A stretch of 64,000 nt of DNA from an uncultured Pirellulaceae bacterium (GTDB lineage: Bacteria; Planctomycetota; Planctomycetia; Pirellulales; Pirellulaceae): NCBI GenBank assembly GCA_937981585.1, contig CALJOA010000002.1:1-64000 (forward strand), given 5' to 3'. Below the pieces are notes generated by a model that saw nothing but the letters and a program-made list of their open reading frames with translations, ran no database searches and was not told the DNA's origin. The position numbers were made by a program, and so were the translations under genes. This document shows, piece after piece, positions 42,167 to 50,827 of this stretch. The number at the start of each line of letters is the position of its first letter. The stretch's first letter is position 1.

Positions 42167-44863
42167 ATGATTTTCATCGATCCAATCCGAATTACTGTGG
42201 TGTTGTTTTTGACGGGGCTGTTCGCCATGCCGGCGTCGGCTCAGTTTCACGAGACGTTTGATTCGACCTCGCCGAGTTGGCAGCGGCGTGAAACGGACTG
42301 CTCGATCAACAGTTCCAATTGGAATCAGCGTCGTTCCAACGATGTTGCTGCGCGAAACCGGTTCGAAAGCCTCGAAATCCAAAATGGCAGTGGGACTCAG
42401 ATCCTGATTTCTCATGATGTTCCCCCTGCGTTTGTAATTCCTGAGTTGCTTCCTTCAGTCCGGGTGAAAGCTGACAGGCCAGGAATTCGAATTCTGGCTC
42501 GGGTTGTTCTGCCTCACACCGATTCGCCTTCTGGCGACGGTCCGATGACGACGATGTTGGCTGGCCCTCGCTACACTGGGACCGGAAAATGGCAGGAGTT
42601 GTCGTTCAACTTGGAGAAAGATCTTCAGGAACAGCTTCGCGAAGAAATCTGGATGCTCCGTCGCCGGTTTGATGGCGAAGTCAGCCAGCGCGACGCTTAT
42701 ATCGATAAAGTCGTGTTGAATCTGTACACCGGCCCGGGAACTACCAAGGTCCAAATCGACGATTTGCGGCTCAAGGGAATGGTTTCGGCGGCCAGCGTCT
42801 CCGATGCGGTTCGGACGACCGGAACCGCCAGGCAAGATAACAACGTTCGGCAAACATCGTTGGCCAAAGCGGTCGAGAAGCAGGAATCGCTGGTCAAACG
42901 AGATGGAACGGTTCTGCTGGTCAAGAACAAGCCGTACTTCCCCCGGGTCGTTCAGCACAACGGAGAACCATTCGATTATCTCAAAGCGATCGGTTTCAAT
43001 ACGATCGAGCTCAAAGCAACTGCAACTTTTGCGCAGCTGCAGAAGGCACAAGCCCTCGATATTTGGTTGATCTGCCCTGCCCCAAGTTCGGTTGGGCTCA
43101 GCCCAATCGATTTCAAGTACGACCGAGTGCTGGGCTGGAGCGTTGGGGACAAATTGACCAGCCGTGATTTGCAAGTCGTCCAACAACGTGCCCGCGAGAT
43201 TCGCGAGTCGGACCAACGTGAAGGACGCCCAATCATTGGTGGCGCTCAGTCGAGTTGGTCCCAGTTGTCGCAACTGACCGATGTTATGTCGGTCGGAGTC
43301 GAACCGATCGGGACGAGCTTTCTCGCCAGCCAGTACGGTGAGTGGATCAAACAACGACGACAGATTACTGGAAACAGCACCCCAGTCTGGGCGGATATCC
43401 AAACGGAGCTTTCGAAATCGCTGACCTCTCAGATCGAAACGCTTGCCAAGCAATCGCCTCCGATCCCGATTGAGCCGCAGCAGGTCAAGTTTCTGGTTTA
43501 CGAGGCGATCACTGGCGGTGCGCGTGGTTTGAGATTCTTGTCACGAAATCGCCTCGACGCCACTGATCCGGTATCACGGCTGCGAGCTCAAACGATCGAG
43601 TGGATCAACGCCGAGATAAAGCAAATCGAACCATGGGCAGTCGGCGGAGCAGTCATGGGTGAAGTCGCAACCAATGACAAAGAAATTGAAGTCACCGCGA
43701 TCAACACCAGCCGGTCGAGATTACTGTTGATTCAGCGGCCAACCCACCACGAGCAATATCTTGCCGGTGACGTTCCGGTGAAGACGGTCTCGTTTCAGGA
43801 CTCAGCGACCAACGGCAATACGAGTGCCTATTTGATTGACCAATCTGGACTTATTTCGCTTCCCAACTCACATGGTCACGCTGGGGCCAATATTCAAATT
43901 GACAATTGCCCGTTTGCCGCTGCCGTTGTATTGACACAGGATCCGCTGGTTATGAACAAGCTCCGCGAGTCGTACGATCGAGTCGGTCAGCAGACGATTA
44001 TGCAAATGCATACCGAGCTGACCCAGCAATGGCTGGCGATCATTCAGTTGATCGACCAGCAAATGGGACGGATGGGCAAAAGTTCGGCCGTGGCGTCGGG
44101 CGCGCTTAACGAGGCGGTCAATTCATTCCGCACGGCCCAGACGCTGATCAATGGAAGCAGTCCCCAAACTGCAGTCGACTATTTGAATCGTGCTGACGAA
44201 CGACTGGCTTTCGTTCGCCGCGATATGGTGACTGGCCCCCTGGGAATGTTTCAATCAAAAACCTCAACGCCGTTCGTGGCTCATTCAAGTTTGATTCCTC
44301 TTCACTGGGAATTGTCGACCAGGTTGGGCACGACCGATTGGCAACCCAACGGATTGGCAGGAGGAGATTTTGAGAATCTCGGGCACATGATGTCCAACGG
44401 CTGGCAAAACCGACGTTTGGACGATGAGAAACTGATCACTGGTGTCGAGCTTTCTGAGTCTGCTCGCGTTGATGGTCGCTATGGCCTCAAGATGACGGTT
44501 GCTCCACGAACGACCGCGCCGCAATTGGTCGAGTCCACTCCGCTTTGGATCTCCACTCCAGAAGTTCCGATCAAAGGCGGTCAGTTGATTCGCATTCACG
44601 GCTGGGTCAACGTTCCGGAAGTCATCCAAGGCACCCACGATGGGTTGATGGTGATTGATTCGCTTGGCGGTTCCGACATGGCTGAGCGAATTCCCGTCAC
44701 CCGCGGCTGGCAGGAGTTTACGCTTTATCGCGGCGCTCCATCGGACGGAGTTTTGAAAGTCACGTTCTCGCTTGGCGGAGTTGGCACTGCGCTGCTGGAC
44801 GAAGTCACCATTCGCGCGATCAATTTGCCGCAGGTAACACCGCGACAAGCTCGCAACCAGTAA
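42167..44863 (+). CDS. Large secreted carbohydrate-active-like protein
   Basis: Exported protein, 898 aa. The signal peptide (RITVVLFLTGLFAMPASAQ) begins at ATG 42167. The N-terminal part (to about residue 220) and the C-terminal 170 residues both look like beta-sandwich carbohydrate-binding modules (GGDFENLGHMM...GRYGLKMTV; LDEVTIRAI). The middle (about 260-520) has the alternating strand/helix layout of a TIM barrel (FDYLKAIGFNTIELKAT, DVMSVGVEPIG, VWADIQTEL), resembling glycoside-hydrolase clan A but with no catalytic pair I can assign. About 620-690 is helical. Function is inferred only from architecture. It is convergent with rplX. Confidence 0.75.
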   Translation: MIFIDPIRITVVLFLTGLFAMPASAQFHETFDSTSPSWQRRETDCSINSSNWNQRRSNDVAARNRFESLEIQNGSGTQILISHDVPPAFVIPELLPSVRVKADRPGIRILARVVLPHTDSPSGDGPMTTMLAGPRYTGTGKWQELSFNLEKDLQEQLREEIWMLRRRFDGEVSQRDAYIDKVVLNLYTGPGTTKVQIDDLRLKGMVSAASVSDAVRTTGTARQDNNVRQTSLAKAVEKQESLVKRDGTVLLVKNKPYFPRVVQHNGEPFDYLKAIGFNTIELKATATFAQLQKAQALDIWLICPAPSSVGLSPIDFKYDRVLGWSVGDKLTSRDLQVVQQRAREIRESDQREGRPIIGGAQSSWSQLSQLTDVMSVGVEPIGTSFLASQYGEWIKQRRQITGNSTPVWADIQTELSKSLTSQIETLAKQSPPIPIEPQQVKFLVYEAITGGARGLRFLSRNRLDATDPVSRLRAQTIEWINAEIKQIEPWAVGGAVMGEVATNDKEIEVTAINTSRSRLLLIQRPTHHEQYLAGDVPVKTVSFQDSATNGNTSAYLIDQSGLISLPNSHGHAGANIQIDNCPFAAAVVLTQDPLVMNKLRESYDRVGQQTIMQMHTELTQQWLAIIQLIDQQMGRMGKSSAVASGALNEAVNSFRTAQTLINGSSPQTAVDYLNRADERLAFVRRDMVTGPLGMFQSKTSTPFVAHSSLIPLHWELSTRLGTTDWQPNGLAGGDFENLGHMMSNGWQNRRLDDEKLITGVELSESARVDGRYGLKMTVAPRTTAPQLVESTPLWISTPEVPIKGGQLIRIHGWVNVPEVIQGTHDGLMVIDSLGGSDMAERIPVTRGWQEFTLYRGAPSDGVLKVTFSLGGVGTALLDEVTIRAINLPQVTPRQARNQ

Positions 44864-44963
44864 TGCAGGAGCATGCAATGGTATGCGAAAGAGCTGTTAC
44901 CGATCACCGTTTTGACGATCGGAACGCCTTGGAGGAAGGCATGCCGTGTGATTTTCCTAGCGG

Positions 44964-45323
44964 CTATTTGGCGGCGTAGGATTTCTTGGCAGGAGAGACT
45001 TCTCCCAAGCTCACGTCGCTGATGCGAGCGAATCGCTCTTTGGAGCCATCTTTGAGGTAGCGGTAGCCCACCCGAGTTGGTTTGCCAGTCTTTGGGCAGA
45101 CAACCATGACTTTGCAAGCTCGGATCGGACTCTCTCTATGGAGTCGCCCACCTTGCGGATTCTTCTGGCTCGGCTTGACGTGCTTGTAGACCAGGTTAAC
45201 ACCCTCGACGAGCAACATCCCTTTTTTGTGATCAACAGAGATGACTTCGCCTTTGACGCCTTTGTCTTTGCCGCTGATGACCTGAACTGTATCGCCGTTA
45301 TGAATCTTCATTTTTCTCGCCAT
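44964..45323 (-). CDS. rplX: 50S ribosomal protein L24
   Basis: Assembly-initiator protein of the large subunit, 119 aa. The KOW motif is clear (IHNGDTVQVISGKDKGVKGEV), followed by VEGVNLVYKHVKPSQKNPQGG and a C-terminal segment with two Cys (ACKVMVVCPKTGKPTRVGYR). ATG 45323 fits family starts; the upstream TTG extension is rejected. In most bacteria rplX is inside the S10/spc operon between rplN and rplE. Here it stands alone between a secreted protein and a prenyltransferase-repeat protein. Confidence 0.94.
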   Translation of the reverse strand: MARKMKIHNGDTVQVISGKDKGVKGEVISVDHKKGMLLVEGVNLVYKHVKPSQKNPQGGRLHRESPIRACKVMVVCPKTGKPTRVGYRYLKDGSKERFARISDVSLGEVSPAKKSYAAK

Positions 45324-45411
45324 ATTTCTCTTTTTGGAATCGAAGAGTTTGCGGCATTTGGCCCCGATTGTCAAGGCATAAACCGCCTGGAATACGAACT
45401 CTAGCGGCTGG

Positions 45412-45488
45412 AAAGTGGCTCGGCTGTCCGAGCCGAAACCAGAAAGTTCACTTCTCGGCTCGGAGAGCCGAGCTACTATGGGCCGCTA
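45412..45488. repeat. Nested palindromic intergenic element upstream of rplX
   Basis: Outer arms TAGCGGC (45412-45418) and GCCGCTA (45482-45488) enclose two hairpins: GGCTCGG/CCGAGCC near 45417-45438 and CTCGGCTC/GAGCCGAG near 45454-45472. No coding capacity. Words like this (CTCGGCTCTCCGAGCCGAG) recur in planctomycete intergenic DNA to my recollection. It is distinct from the element at 35911. Confidence 0.6.
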
Positions 45489-45519
45489 CCATAGGCCTTA
45501 AAGCTCGCATAAAGCGACC

Positions 45520-46734
45520 TTACTTGTCCGCTTTTTCTTCAATCTCGCAATAGCTCAGCGCCAATAGCGAGTAAGCCGTAACGAGGTTGGGATCGCCTTC
45601 GTACCAACGGTCGGCGGGATTGGTCCACGATCCGTCTTTGCTTTGCATGCTCTCAAGCTGCTTGATCAAGTCGGCTCGCCAGTTGTGCTTGGTCCCCTTT
45701 GAGTCGGTCACGAAATCGCTCTGGGCAACGTCCAGCGTTTTCGCAAACACGTGGTAGTAATAGAAAAGACCCTGCTGTCCCATTCCCGGATTTGTCGTCA
45801 AATCGTAATGCCGCCCAATCCAATCCATGGCGGCCTGAACCCGGCTGTCGTCTTTTTTGACGCCGGCGTAAAGCATGCTTTTGAGTCCAGCGTAGGTCAT
45901 TGAAGCGTAACTTCTCAGCCCGCCCTCGGGAGTTGAACCGGGCTTTGACTCGCCTTCGCCGACTCCGGTGTAGATGAATCCGCCTCGGTCTTCAGCGGTC
46001 ACCTTTTGAGCCCATTCAGCCGTGTTGTGTTCGCCAGGCAGATTTTGACACCTTGCCATGAACAGCGCTGCGTTCTGCATCGCCGTGCTGTTGGGGTCGT
46101 CGCCCGCGGCTTTTAAAGCGTCCTGAAAGAAAGAAGTATTGGATGCGTCAGGTCGCTTGTGGCTGCCGTAGCCCTGACCGCCAAAGAACGAACTGTCGAT
46201 CGTGTGCCCTTCGCTTTCGTCCCACTGGATACCCTTGAGAAACGCAACGGCTTTCTCGATCGTATCATCGTACTTGCCGTCTTTATTGGCCAGTTTGAAG
46301 CACATTAGTGTGACGCTGGTCTCATAGTTTCGCAGCACGCTCTTGGGTGCGTAGATCCCACCGTCCTTGCGAATATTGGACTCGAGATAAGCAAGCGCTT
46401 TTTTGACTCGCGGGTCAGTCACTCGAACGCGGTGCTCAAGCAATGCAGTGGTACAAAGCGCCGTAACAGCTGGGCTGAGTTGCTTACTGAAAGAGCCGTC
46501 GTCGGACTGGCCTTTCTCAAGCAAAAACTTGACGCCTGCGCTGGTCGATTTATCGAATAGCAGTTTGGTGCGCTGGTCTGCAGTGAGCTCTGATTCCGTG
46601 GCTTGCTTGGCCGATTCGTCTTGCGGAGCCGCGTGAGCCGATTGGCAATCCATGAACATGCAGACTGCTAGCCCCAATGCGATGATTCCCATCGGACTCA
46701 ATACGCTTAACACGTTTTTCGAAAAGGCATTCAT
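45520..46734 (-). CDS. Secreted prenyltransferase/squalene-oxidase-repeat protein
   Basis: Exported protein, 404 aa from ATG 46734 with GGAG upstream. The signal peptide is VLSVLSPMGIIALGLAVCMFM...AHAA. The body is an alpha/alpha-toroid with repeated terpene-cyclase-like motifs: GVKFLLEKGQSDDGSF, ALAYLESNIRKDGGIY, GLRSYASMTYAGLKSM and QLESMQSKDGSWTNP. Catalytic Asp-rich signatures of true cyclases are absent, so it is more likely a binding or structural toroid. Such proteins are abundant in planctomycetes. It lies between rplX and groES on the same strand. Confidence 0.85.
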   Translation of the reverse strand: MNAFSKNVLSVLSPMGIIALGLAVCMFMDCQSAHAAPQDESAKQATESELTADQRTKLLFDKSTSAGVKFLLEKGQSDDGSFSKQLSPAVTALCTTALLEHRVRVTDPRVKKALAYLESNIRKDGGIYAPKSVLRNYETSVTLMCFKLANKDGKYDDTIEKAVAFLKGIQWDESEGHTIDSSFFGGQGYGSHKRPDASNTSFFQDALKAAGDDPNSTAMQNAALFMARCQNLPGEHNTAEWAQKVTAEDRGGFIYTGVGEGESKPGSTPEGGLRSYASMTYAGLKSMLYAGVKKDDSRVQAAMDWIGRHYDLTTNPGMGQQGLFYYYHVFAKTLDVAQSDFVTDSKGTKHNWRADLIKQLESMQSKDGSWTNPADRWYEGDPNLVTAYSLLALSYCEIEEKADK

Positions 46735-46899
46735 CGCATCGTCTCCGGAAAAGGAATCATTGAGTTGGTTGGGTTCACCCGCCTTCACCCAACTTGCGCC
46801 ATGGTGAAGCTCGTTTCGAATTCGGTAAAGCCTGAATTTTTATAATCGTTCTGGCCCCTGCTCAAGGCAAGTCCGATCGGAAAACGCCCTGCGTCAGCC

Positions 46900-47187
46900 T
46901 TACTCCAGTACCGCCAGAATGTCGGCTTCATTCATGATCAACAGAGCGCCACCATCGACTTCGATCTCTGTTCCAGCATAACTGGAGAACAGAACACGGT
47001 CACCTTCGTTGACCTGAAGCTCAGATCGCGAACCGTCAGCCAGCACGCGACCGCTACCAACCGAAAGGATCTTCCCTTCCTGAGGTTTTTCGCGGGCAGC
47101 GCCGGGAAGTACGATTCCGCCAGCAGTCATTTCGTCTGCTTCGGTTCGTTTTACAACAACTTTGTCGCCAAGTGGTTCGATTCGCAT
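46900..47187 (-). CDS. groES: Co-chaperonin GroES
   Basis: 10-kDa lid of the GroEL folding chamber, 95 aa. Begins MRIEPLGDKVVVKR, has the mobile loop EADEMTAGGIVLPGAAREKP and ends NEADILAVLE, all canonical. No groEL is adjacent; planctomycetes often have several dispersed chaperonin genes. A palindrome-rich segment lies just upstream at 47219-47240. Confidence 0.94.
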   Translation of the reverse strand: MRIEPLGDKVVVKRTEADEMTAGGIVLPGAAREKPQEGKILSVGSGRVLADGSRSELQVNEGDRVLFSSYAGTEIEVDGGALLIMNEADILAVLE

Positions 47188-47218
47188 GAAAACGCCTGAG
47201 ATTATTTGGAAAGTGCAG

Positions 47219-47240
47219 CGTCACACGTTGGTGACGTCAC
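47219..47240. promoter_or_regulatory. Palindromic candidate operator upstream of groES
   Basis: CGTCAC-N6-GTGACG (47219-47236) overlaps a perfect 10-bp palindrome GTGACGTCAC (47231-47240), about 32 nt upstream of the groES start. It does not match the CIRCE element (TTAGCACTC-N9-GAGTGCTAA). It may bind an unknown regulator. Confidence 0.35.
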
Positions 47241-47489
47241 GGATGTTCATTGTTTCATGGCACGATTTTTCGTTCAAGTCGTTTGTCGATTTTTGGACGT
47301 TTGGAAGCCCGTGTATTGCACTAAGAGGTTCCAATGCCGGAAAACTCGACCCAACCGTTTGAATTGACTTTACTCGACGTTGCAACGGTACGGGCGATGA
47401 AATGCCGAAAACGAGTGTAGGCTTCCGCGCTGGCGCGTTACGCCAGAATTTTATGCCCCAAGCCAAACAAACGACCACCTATTTCGAAT

Positions 47490-48233
47490 ATGAACCAAGT
47501 CAGAAAAATCGCACGCATCTCCGATTCCAAACCAGCGTCGGTCCTCAGTCGCATCGCAGCCGTGCAGGGCCATGTCGTTGAGCATGACGCAAGAGAGCGG
47601 ACTATTGGGACTATTGTTGAGGCCTTGCCACCGAAACCAACAATGGTGATTGATGAAATGGCTTACGCCGAATCACTTTCAGCATTCGCCCCGCCGACGA
47701 TCAAACTGAGGATCAATCCTGACACTCACCCTGAGTCTGACGATCAAGAATCTATCGAAGGGTTTTTGGATTCGTGCATCGAATCGGCTGAGCAGGTTCA
47801 ACAGCTCGCGCAGCGATTGAGCGAGAATGAAACCGAGCTTCGAGCTCGCGAAGTTGAGCTGGAGCAACGGATCGAAACTTGGAACACGCGGGTTGAAAGT
47901 CTCGAATCCGAGCTTGACCTCAAAGTTCGCCAAATCGAACAACAGTCGTCCCACGTTCGCTGTCAGCAGCTTAACCTGATGCAACTTCAAACTGATATCG
48001 TGAAAAGCCACGAGTCGACTCGAATCGCGATCGAGTCACTGGTTGTCGAATCAAGCGGCGATGCACAAACGATAGCGACGCTCAAAGCGCTCAAGTATCA
48101 GTTGAGTGGCCGATTCGACTATATCGCTCGCCGGTGGGAACATATTGCTGGTTTGCTTCAGGCACAGCGTGATGCAGATGTGACCGAGCGAAGGGTGGAT
48201 GATTCGGTCGATTGGGCTGGCAAACTGTTGTGA
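47490..48233 (+). CDS. Coiled-coil protein of unknown function
   Basis: No family recognised. It is 247 aa. Residues 1-90 are of low complexity with Pro/Asp stretches. Residues about 95-180 form a clear heptad coiled coil (LAQRLSENETELRAREVELEQRIETW...LESELDLKVRQIEQQ). The C-terminal part is helical with Trp (IARRWEHIAGLL). No signal peptide and no membrane segment. Convergent with the N-formylglutamate amidohydrolase gene. Confidence 0.7.
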   Translation: MNQVRKIARISDSKPASVLSRIAAVQGHVVEHDARERTIGTIVEALPPKPTMVIDEMAYAESLSAFAPPTIKLRINPDTHPESDDQESIEGFLDSCIESAEQVQQLAQRLSENETELRAREVELEQRIETWNTRVESLESELDLKVRQIEQQSSHVRCQQLNLMQLQTDIVKSHESTRIAIESLVVESSGDAQTIATLKALKYQLSGRFDYIARRWEHIAGLLQAQRDADVTERRVDDSVDWAGKLL

Positions 48234-48242
48234 GCCGAGGTC

Positions 48243-48296
48243 GGTAGGATTGGGCGGCGCCACCTTGCATTTGATGGTCCATCCTACCCAACATTG
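48243..48296. repeat. Inverted repeat in a convergent gene junction
   Basis: GGTAGGATTGG near 48249 and CCATCCTACC near 48279 form imperfect arms around a short spacer, between two stop codons. It overlaps the last codons of the minus-strand gene. It could act as a bidirectional transcript end, though neither side has a T-tract. Confidence 0.35.
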
Positions 48297-49087
48297 CCTG
48301 GATGGCTTTCGGCCCACTTGAGTAACCGATACACAAAGTTCTCAATCACGCATCCGACTTCTTGCCCCTTCTCCATCTCCCAGTGGAACGTTTCTTCGTC
48401 CATATAAGTCGAACGTTTGAGTTCAAGCTGAACTGCGTGGACATCGGGGATCATCCCGTAATGGCGGGTAACATAACCGCCGATGAAACGCCCGTTGACT
48501 GCGAACGAATAGTCCTTGAGTTGGCCCGCGAATTCTTCGATCAACTCTTGAAAAGCTGCCCCGCACGACTGGCCGTTGTTAGTGCCGAAATTGAAGTCCG
48601 GTAGCTCGCCCTCGAACAACGATGGAACTTCAGGGGCAATCGAATGGACGTCCAGTAAAACAACGAAGCCGAAAAGATCGATCAGGCGTTTCAATTCTGA
48701 GGCAAGTTGATCGTGATAGGGTTGCCAGAAGTGTTCGATTCTCTGGGCGATTTCCCGTTCGTCGGGCTCCTTGCCGTCTTGGTAGATCGGTTCGCCTGCA
48801 AATGTGACCTTGGGGACGACGCCCGTCGACAGCCACCCCTGATAAAGCGGCTCATCGTCGGTTCCGCGATTCAAGTCAACGACGTAACGTGACATGTTGG
48901 CCGAGATCATCGCGGCACTTTCGACGCAAGGAATATCGTAGAGCCGAGATAAATGCCAGTCCGTGTCGCGACGAACAAGCGCTTGCTCAGTCATTTCGCC
49001 GGCGATCTCCGGTGGGATCATCACTCCACTATGCGGGTTGCTCAGCATCAGCGGCGAGTAACCTTTTTGGAATCGAAAAAGTTTCAT
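48284..49087 (-). CDS. N-formylglutamate amidohydrolase family protein
   Basis: Zinc amidohydrolase related to HutG, which releases formate from N-formylglutamate, the last step of one histidine-degradation route. It is 267 aa. Family signatures are LSNPHSGVMIP near the N terminus, RRDTDWHLSRLYD, SRYVVDLNRGTDDEPLY, FVVLLDVHSIAPEVP and VQLELKRSTYMDE. No other hut genes are nearby, so the substrate could be another N-formyl amino acid. Confidence 0.9.
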   Translation of the reverse strand: MKLFRFQKGYSPLMLSNPHSGVMIPPEIAGEMTEQALVRRDTDWHLSRLYDIPCVESAAMISANMSRYVVDLNRGTDDEPLYQGWLSTGVVPKVTFAGEPIYQDGKEPDEREIAQRIEHFWQPYHDQLASELKRLIDLFGFVVLLDVHSIAPEVPSLFEGELPDFNFGTNNGQSCGAAFQELIEEFAGQLKDYSFAVNGRFIGGYVTRHYGMIPDVHAVQLELKRSTYMDEETFHWEMEKGQEVGCVIENFVYRLLKWAESHPGNVG

Positions 49088-49210
49088 CGAAGTAGCAGGA
49101 TCCGTTCGCGAATTGTTTGTAGTTGTATTTTCGTCGACTGCGGGAAGTCAGTCGATCAAATCTGGCGGAGTGGACTCGCGAGGATCAGTGATCGCCGCTA
49201 GCACCAAATA

Positions 49211-49410
49211 CTTAGCCGCTTGGGCGCAAGCCCAATGGCCCTTGCTTCGCCTGCAAAATTGTAGCGTTTGGGCGCGAGCCCTCCGGTTTCTCAGAGTTCC
49301 GCTTGAATAAAACCGGGGAGCTTGCGCTCCACCGCTACAAAGTAAGGGCCATTGGGCGATAGCCCCGGTTTTCCTTGGAGCAACCGTGGCTATCGCCAAA
49401 CCGCCAAAAC
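49211..49410. repeat. Palindromic intergenic element, long copy with inverted core
   Basis: Same outer words as the copies at 35911 and 52283 (TTGGGCGATAGCCCCGGTT and AACCGTGGCTATCGCC). The inner module (about 49251-49340, containing CGGTTTCTCAGAGTTCC) is the reverse complement of the inner module in the 52283 copy (GGAACTCTGAGAAACCG). The rest of 49088-49596 carries no gene and holds the parA promoter region. Confidence 0.75.
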
Positions 49411-49596
49411 CCAAAATTCAATGCTGACAAAGCGCTAAGCCCCTCTATTGCGTCAATGGCATGCCAAGTTACTCGCCGCGTGTCCCAGTAATCAGACAAA
49501 TCGAGTTTTGAAAAGGTTCTTCATTTTCGGCTAGGAGATTCCACCTGCCAGCTCATATAATCGGAGCTTCATCCGTAGGGAAATGGAGTTTCCGCG

Positions 49597-50493
49597 ATGC
49601 GAAGTATTGCAATTATCAACCAAAAAGGCGGAGTCGGCAAAACGACTTCGGCCGTCAACCTCAGTGCAGCCCTTGCCGAAGCCGGCAATCGAGTATGGCT
49701 GATTGACCTCGACCCGCAAGCCCATGCGTCGCTTCATCTGGGTTTTGAAATGGAAGAGGAGTACCCCTCGGTCTACGACGTGCTGACGGCGGATACTTCG
49801 CTGGACGAAGTTCGGCATCAAGTCGACGAGAACCTGTGGCTGACTCCATCGCACATCGATTTAGCGGCTGCGGAAATGGAGCTTGCCGGAGCGGTTGGTC
49901 GCGAAATCATTTTGCGAGACCGGATGGCGGAAGTCGCCGAGCAGTTCGATTATGTCATTTTTGACTGCCCTCCGTCGCTGGGAATTCTGACGCTCAATGC
50001 GCTCACGACCGCAAACGAAGTCTTCTTGCCACTACAACCACATTTTTTGGCGCTGCACGGTTTGAGCAAGCTGCTGCGAACGATTCAGTTGGTTGCCAAA
50101 CGGCTCAATCCAGCCCTAAAACTAACCAGCGTAATTTATTGCATGTTCGACACAGGAACTCGATTAGCGAACGAAGTCGTCGAAGACGTCGAGTTCTTTT
50201 TCATAGAGCAGCGTCAGACCGATTCGATCTGGGCCGATGCGTACAGCTTTGACACCCGGATCCGTCGCAATATTCGTTTGGCCGAAGCACCAAGTTACGG
50301 GCAGTCAATCTTTCAATACTCCAACGACTCCAATGGGGCTCAGGACTATCGCAGCCTGGCTCAGGAAGTGATGATGCAAACGATCGCACTGCAAAATAGC
50401 GGAGTCGTCCCGGCCAGCGTTCCCAGAGGTGTTGAAGTCGAAATCGTTGACGCCACCAATGAACACGAGTTGATTCTTGAACGCGAGTTTTAA
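49597..50493 (+). CDS. ParA-family ATPase
   Basis: Deviant Walker-A P-loop ATPase, 298 aa. KGGVGKTT at residues 10-17, the Walker A' region WLIDLDPQAHASLHLG and Walker B YVIFDCPPSLG are intact. The C-terminal half has PSYGQSI, typical of Soj/ParA. The final about 40 residues are a variable acidic tail. No parB and no parS-like site is adjacent, so it may position other cargo, or its partner may lie elsewhere. It is preceded by a palindromic element and a 190-nt promoter region. Confidence 0.9.
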   Translation: MRSIAIINQKGGVGKTTSAVNLSAALAEAGNRVWLIDLDPQAHASLHLGFEMEEEYPSVYDVLTADTSLDEVRHQVDENLWLTPSHIDLAAAEMELAGAVGREIILRDRMAEVAEQFDYVIFDCPPSLGILTLNALTTANEVFLPLQPHFLALHGLSKLLRTIQLVAKRLNPALKLTSVIYCMFDTGTRLANEVVEDVEFFFIEQRQTDSIWADAYSFDTRIRRNIRLAEAPSYGQSIFQYSNDSNGAQDYRSLAQEVMMQTIALQNSGVVPASVPRGVEVEIVDATNEHELILEREF

Positions 50494-50827
50494 GGTCGGT
50501 TTCTCGCTTAGATTTCCCGTAGTGCTGATTTGGCATTGGAAGCAAAGAGATACTCTGAAGCAAAAGCCTCTGATCCTATGATGCGGTAGTCAAAATGACT
50601 TGGATGTCGTCGGATTGACTCCTGACTATGTCGCCGCCCGATGTTGCATCACATCGCTTATTTCTGAAAACGAACCAAGTTTCTCAACAAAAGGCCACGA
50701 CATCGTTTGGGTCAACGATCTGCTGGTTTTCGGCGCTGTTTTTGCTTACAAGTTTAAGTGACGATTCAGGAGGTTTGTTGAGGAAGTCTCAATTTCCGAA
50801 TCACATCGTTTTTCAAAGATAGGAAAA
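50494..50827. other. 330-nt intergenic region
   Basis: No convincing gene; a 64-codon plus-strand ORF has no ribosome binding site. It should contain the promoter of the downstream secreted-protein gene. Confidence 0.4.

Noticed and set aside
42455-43453. Minus-strand frame of 332 codons within the secreted TIM-barrel-like gene
   Set aside because: Opposite a plus-strand gene with a clear signal peptide and domains; no independent support.
49597-50493. ParA as a sign of a plasmid or integrated replicon
   Set aside because: No parB, parS or replication gene is nearby and the surrounding genes are chromosomal in type.
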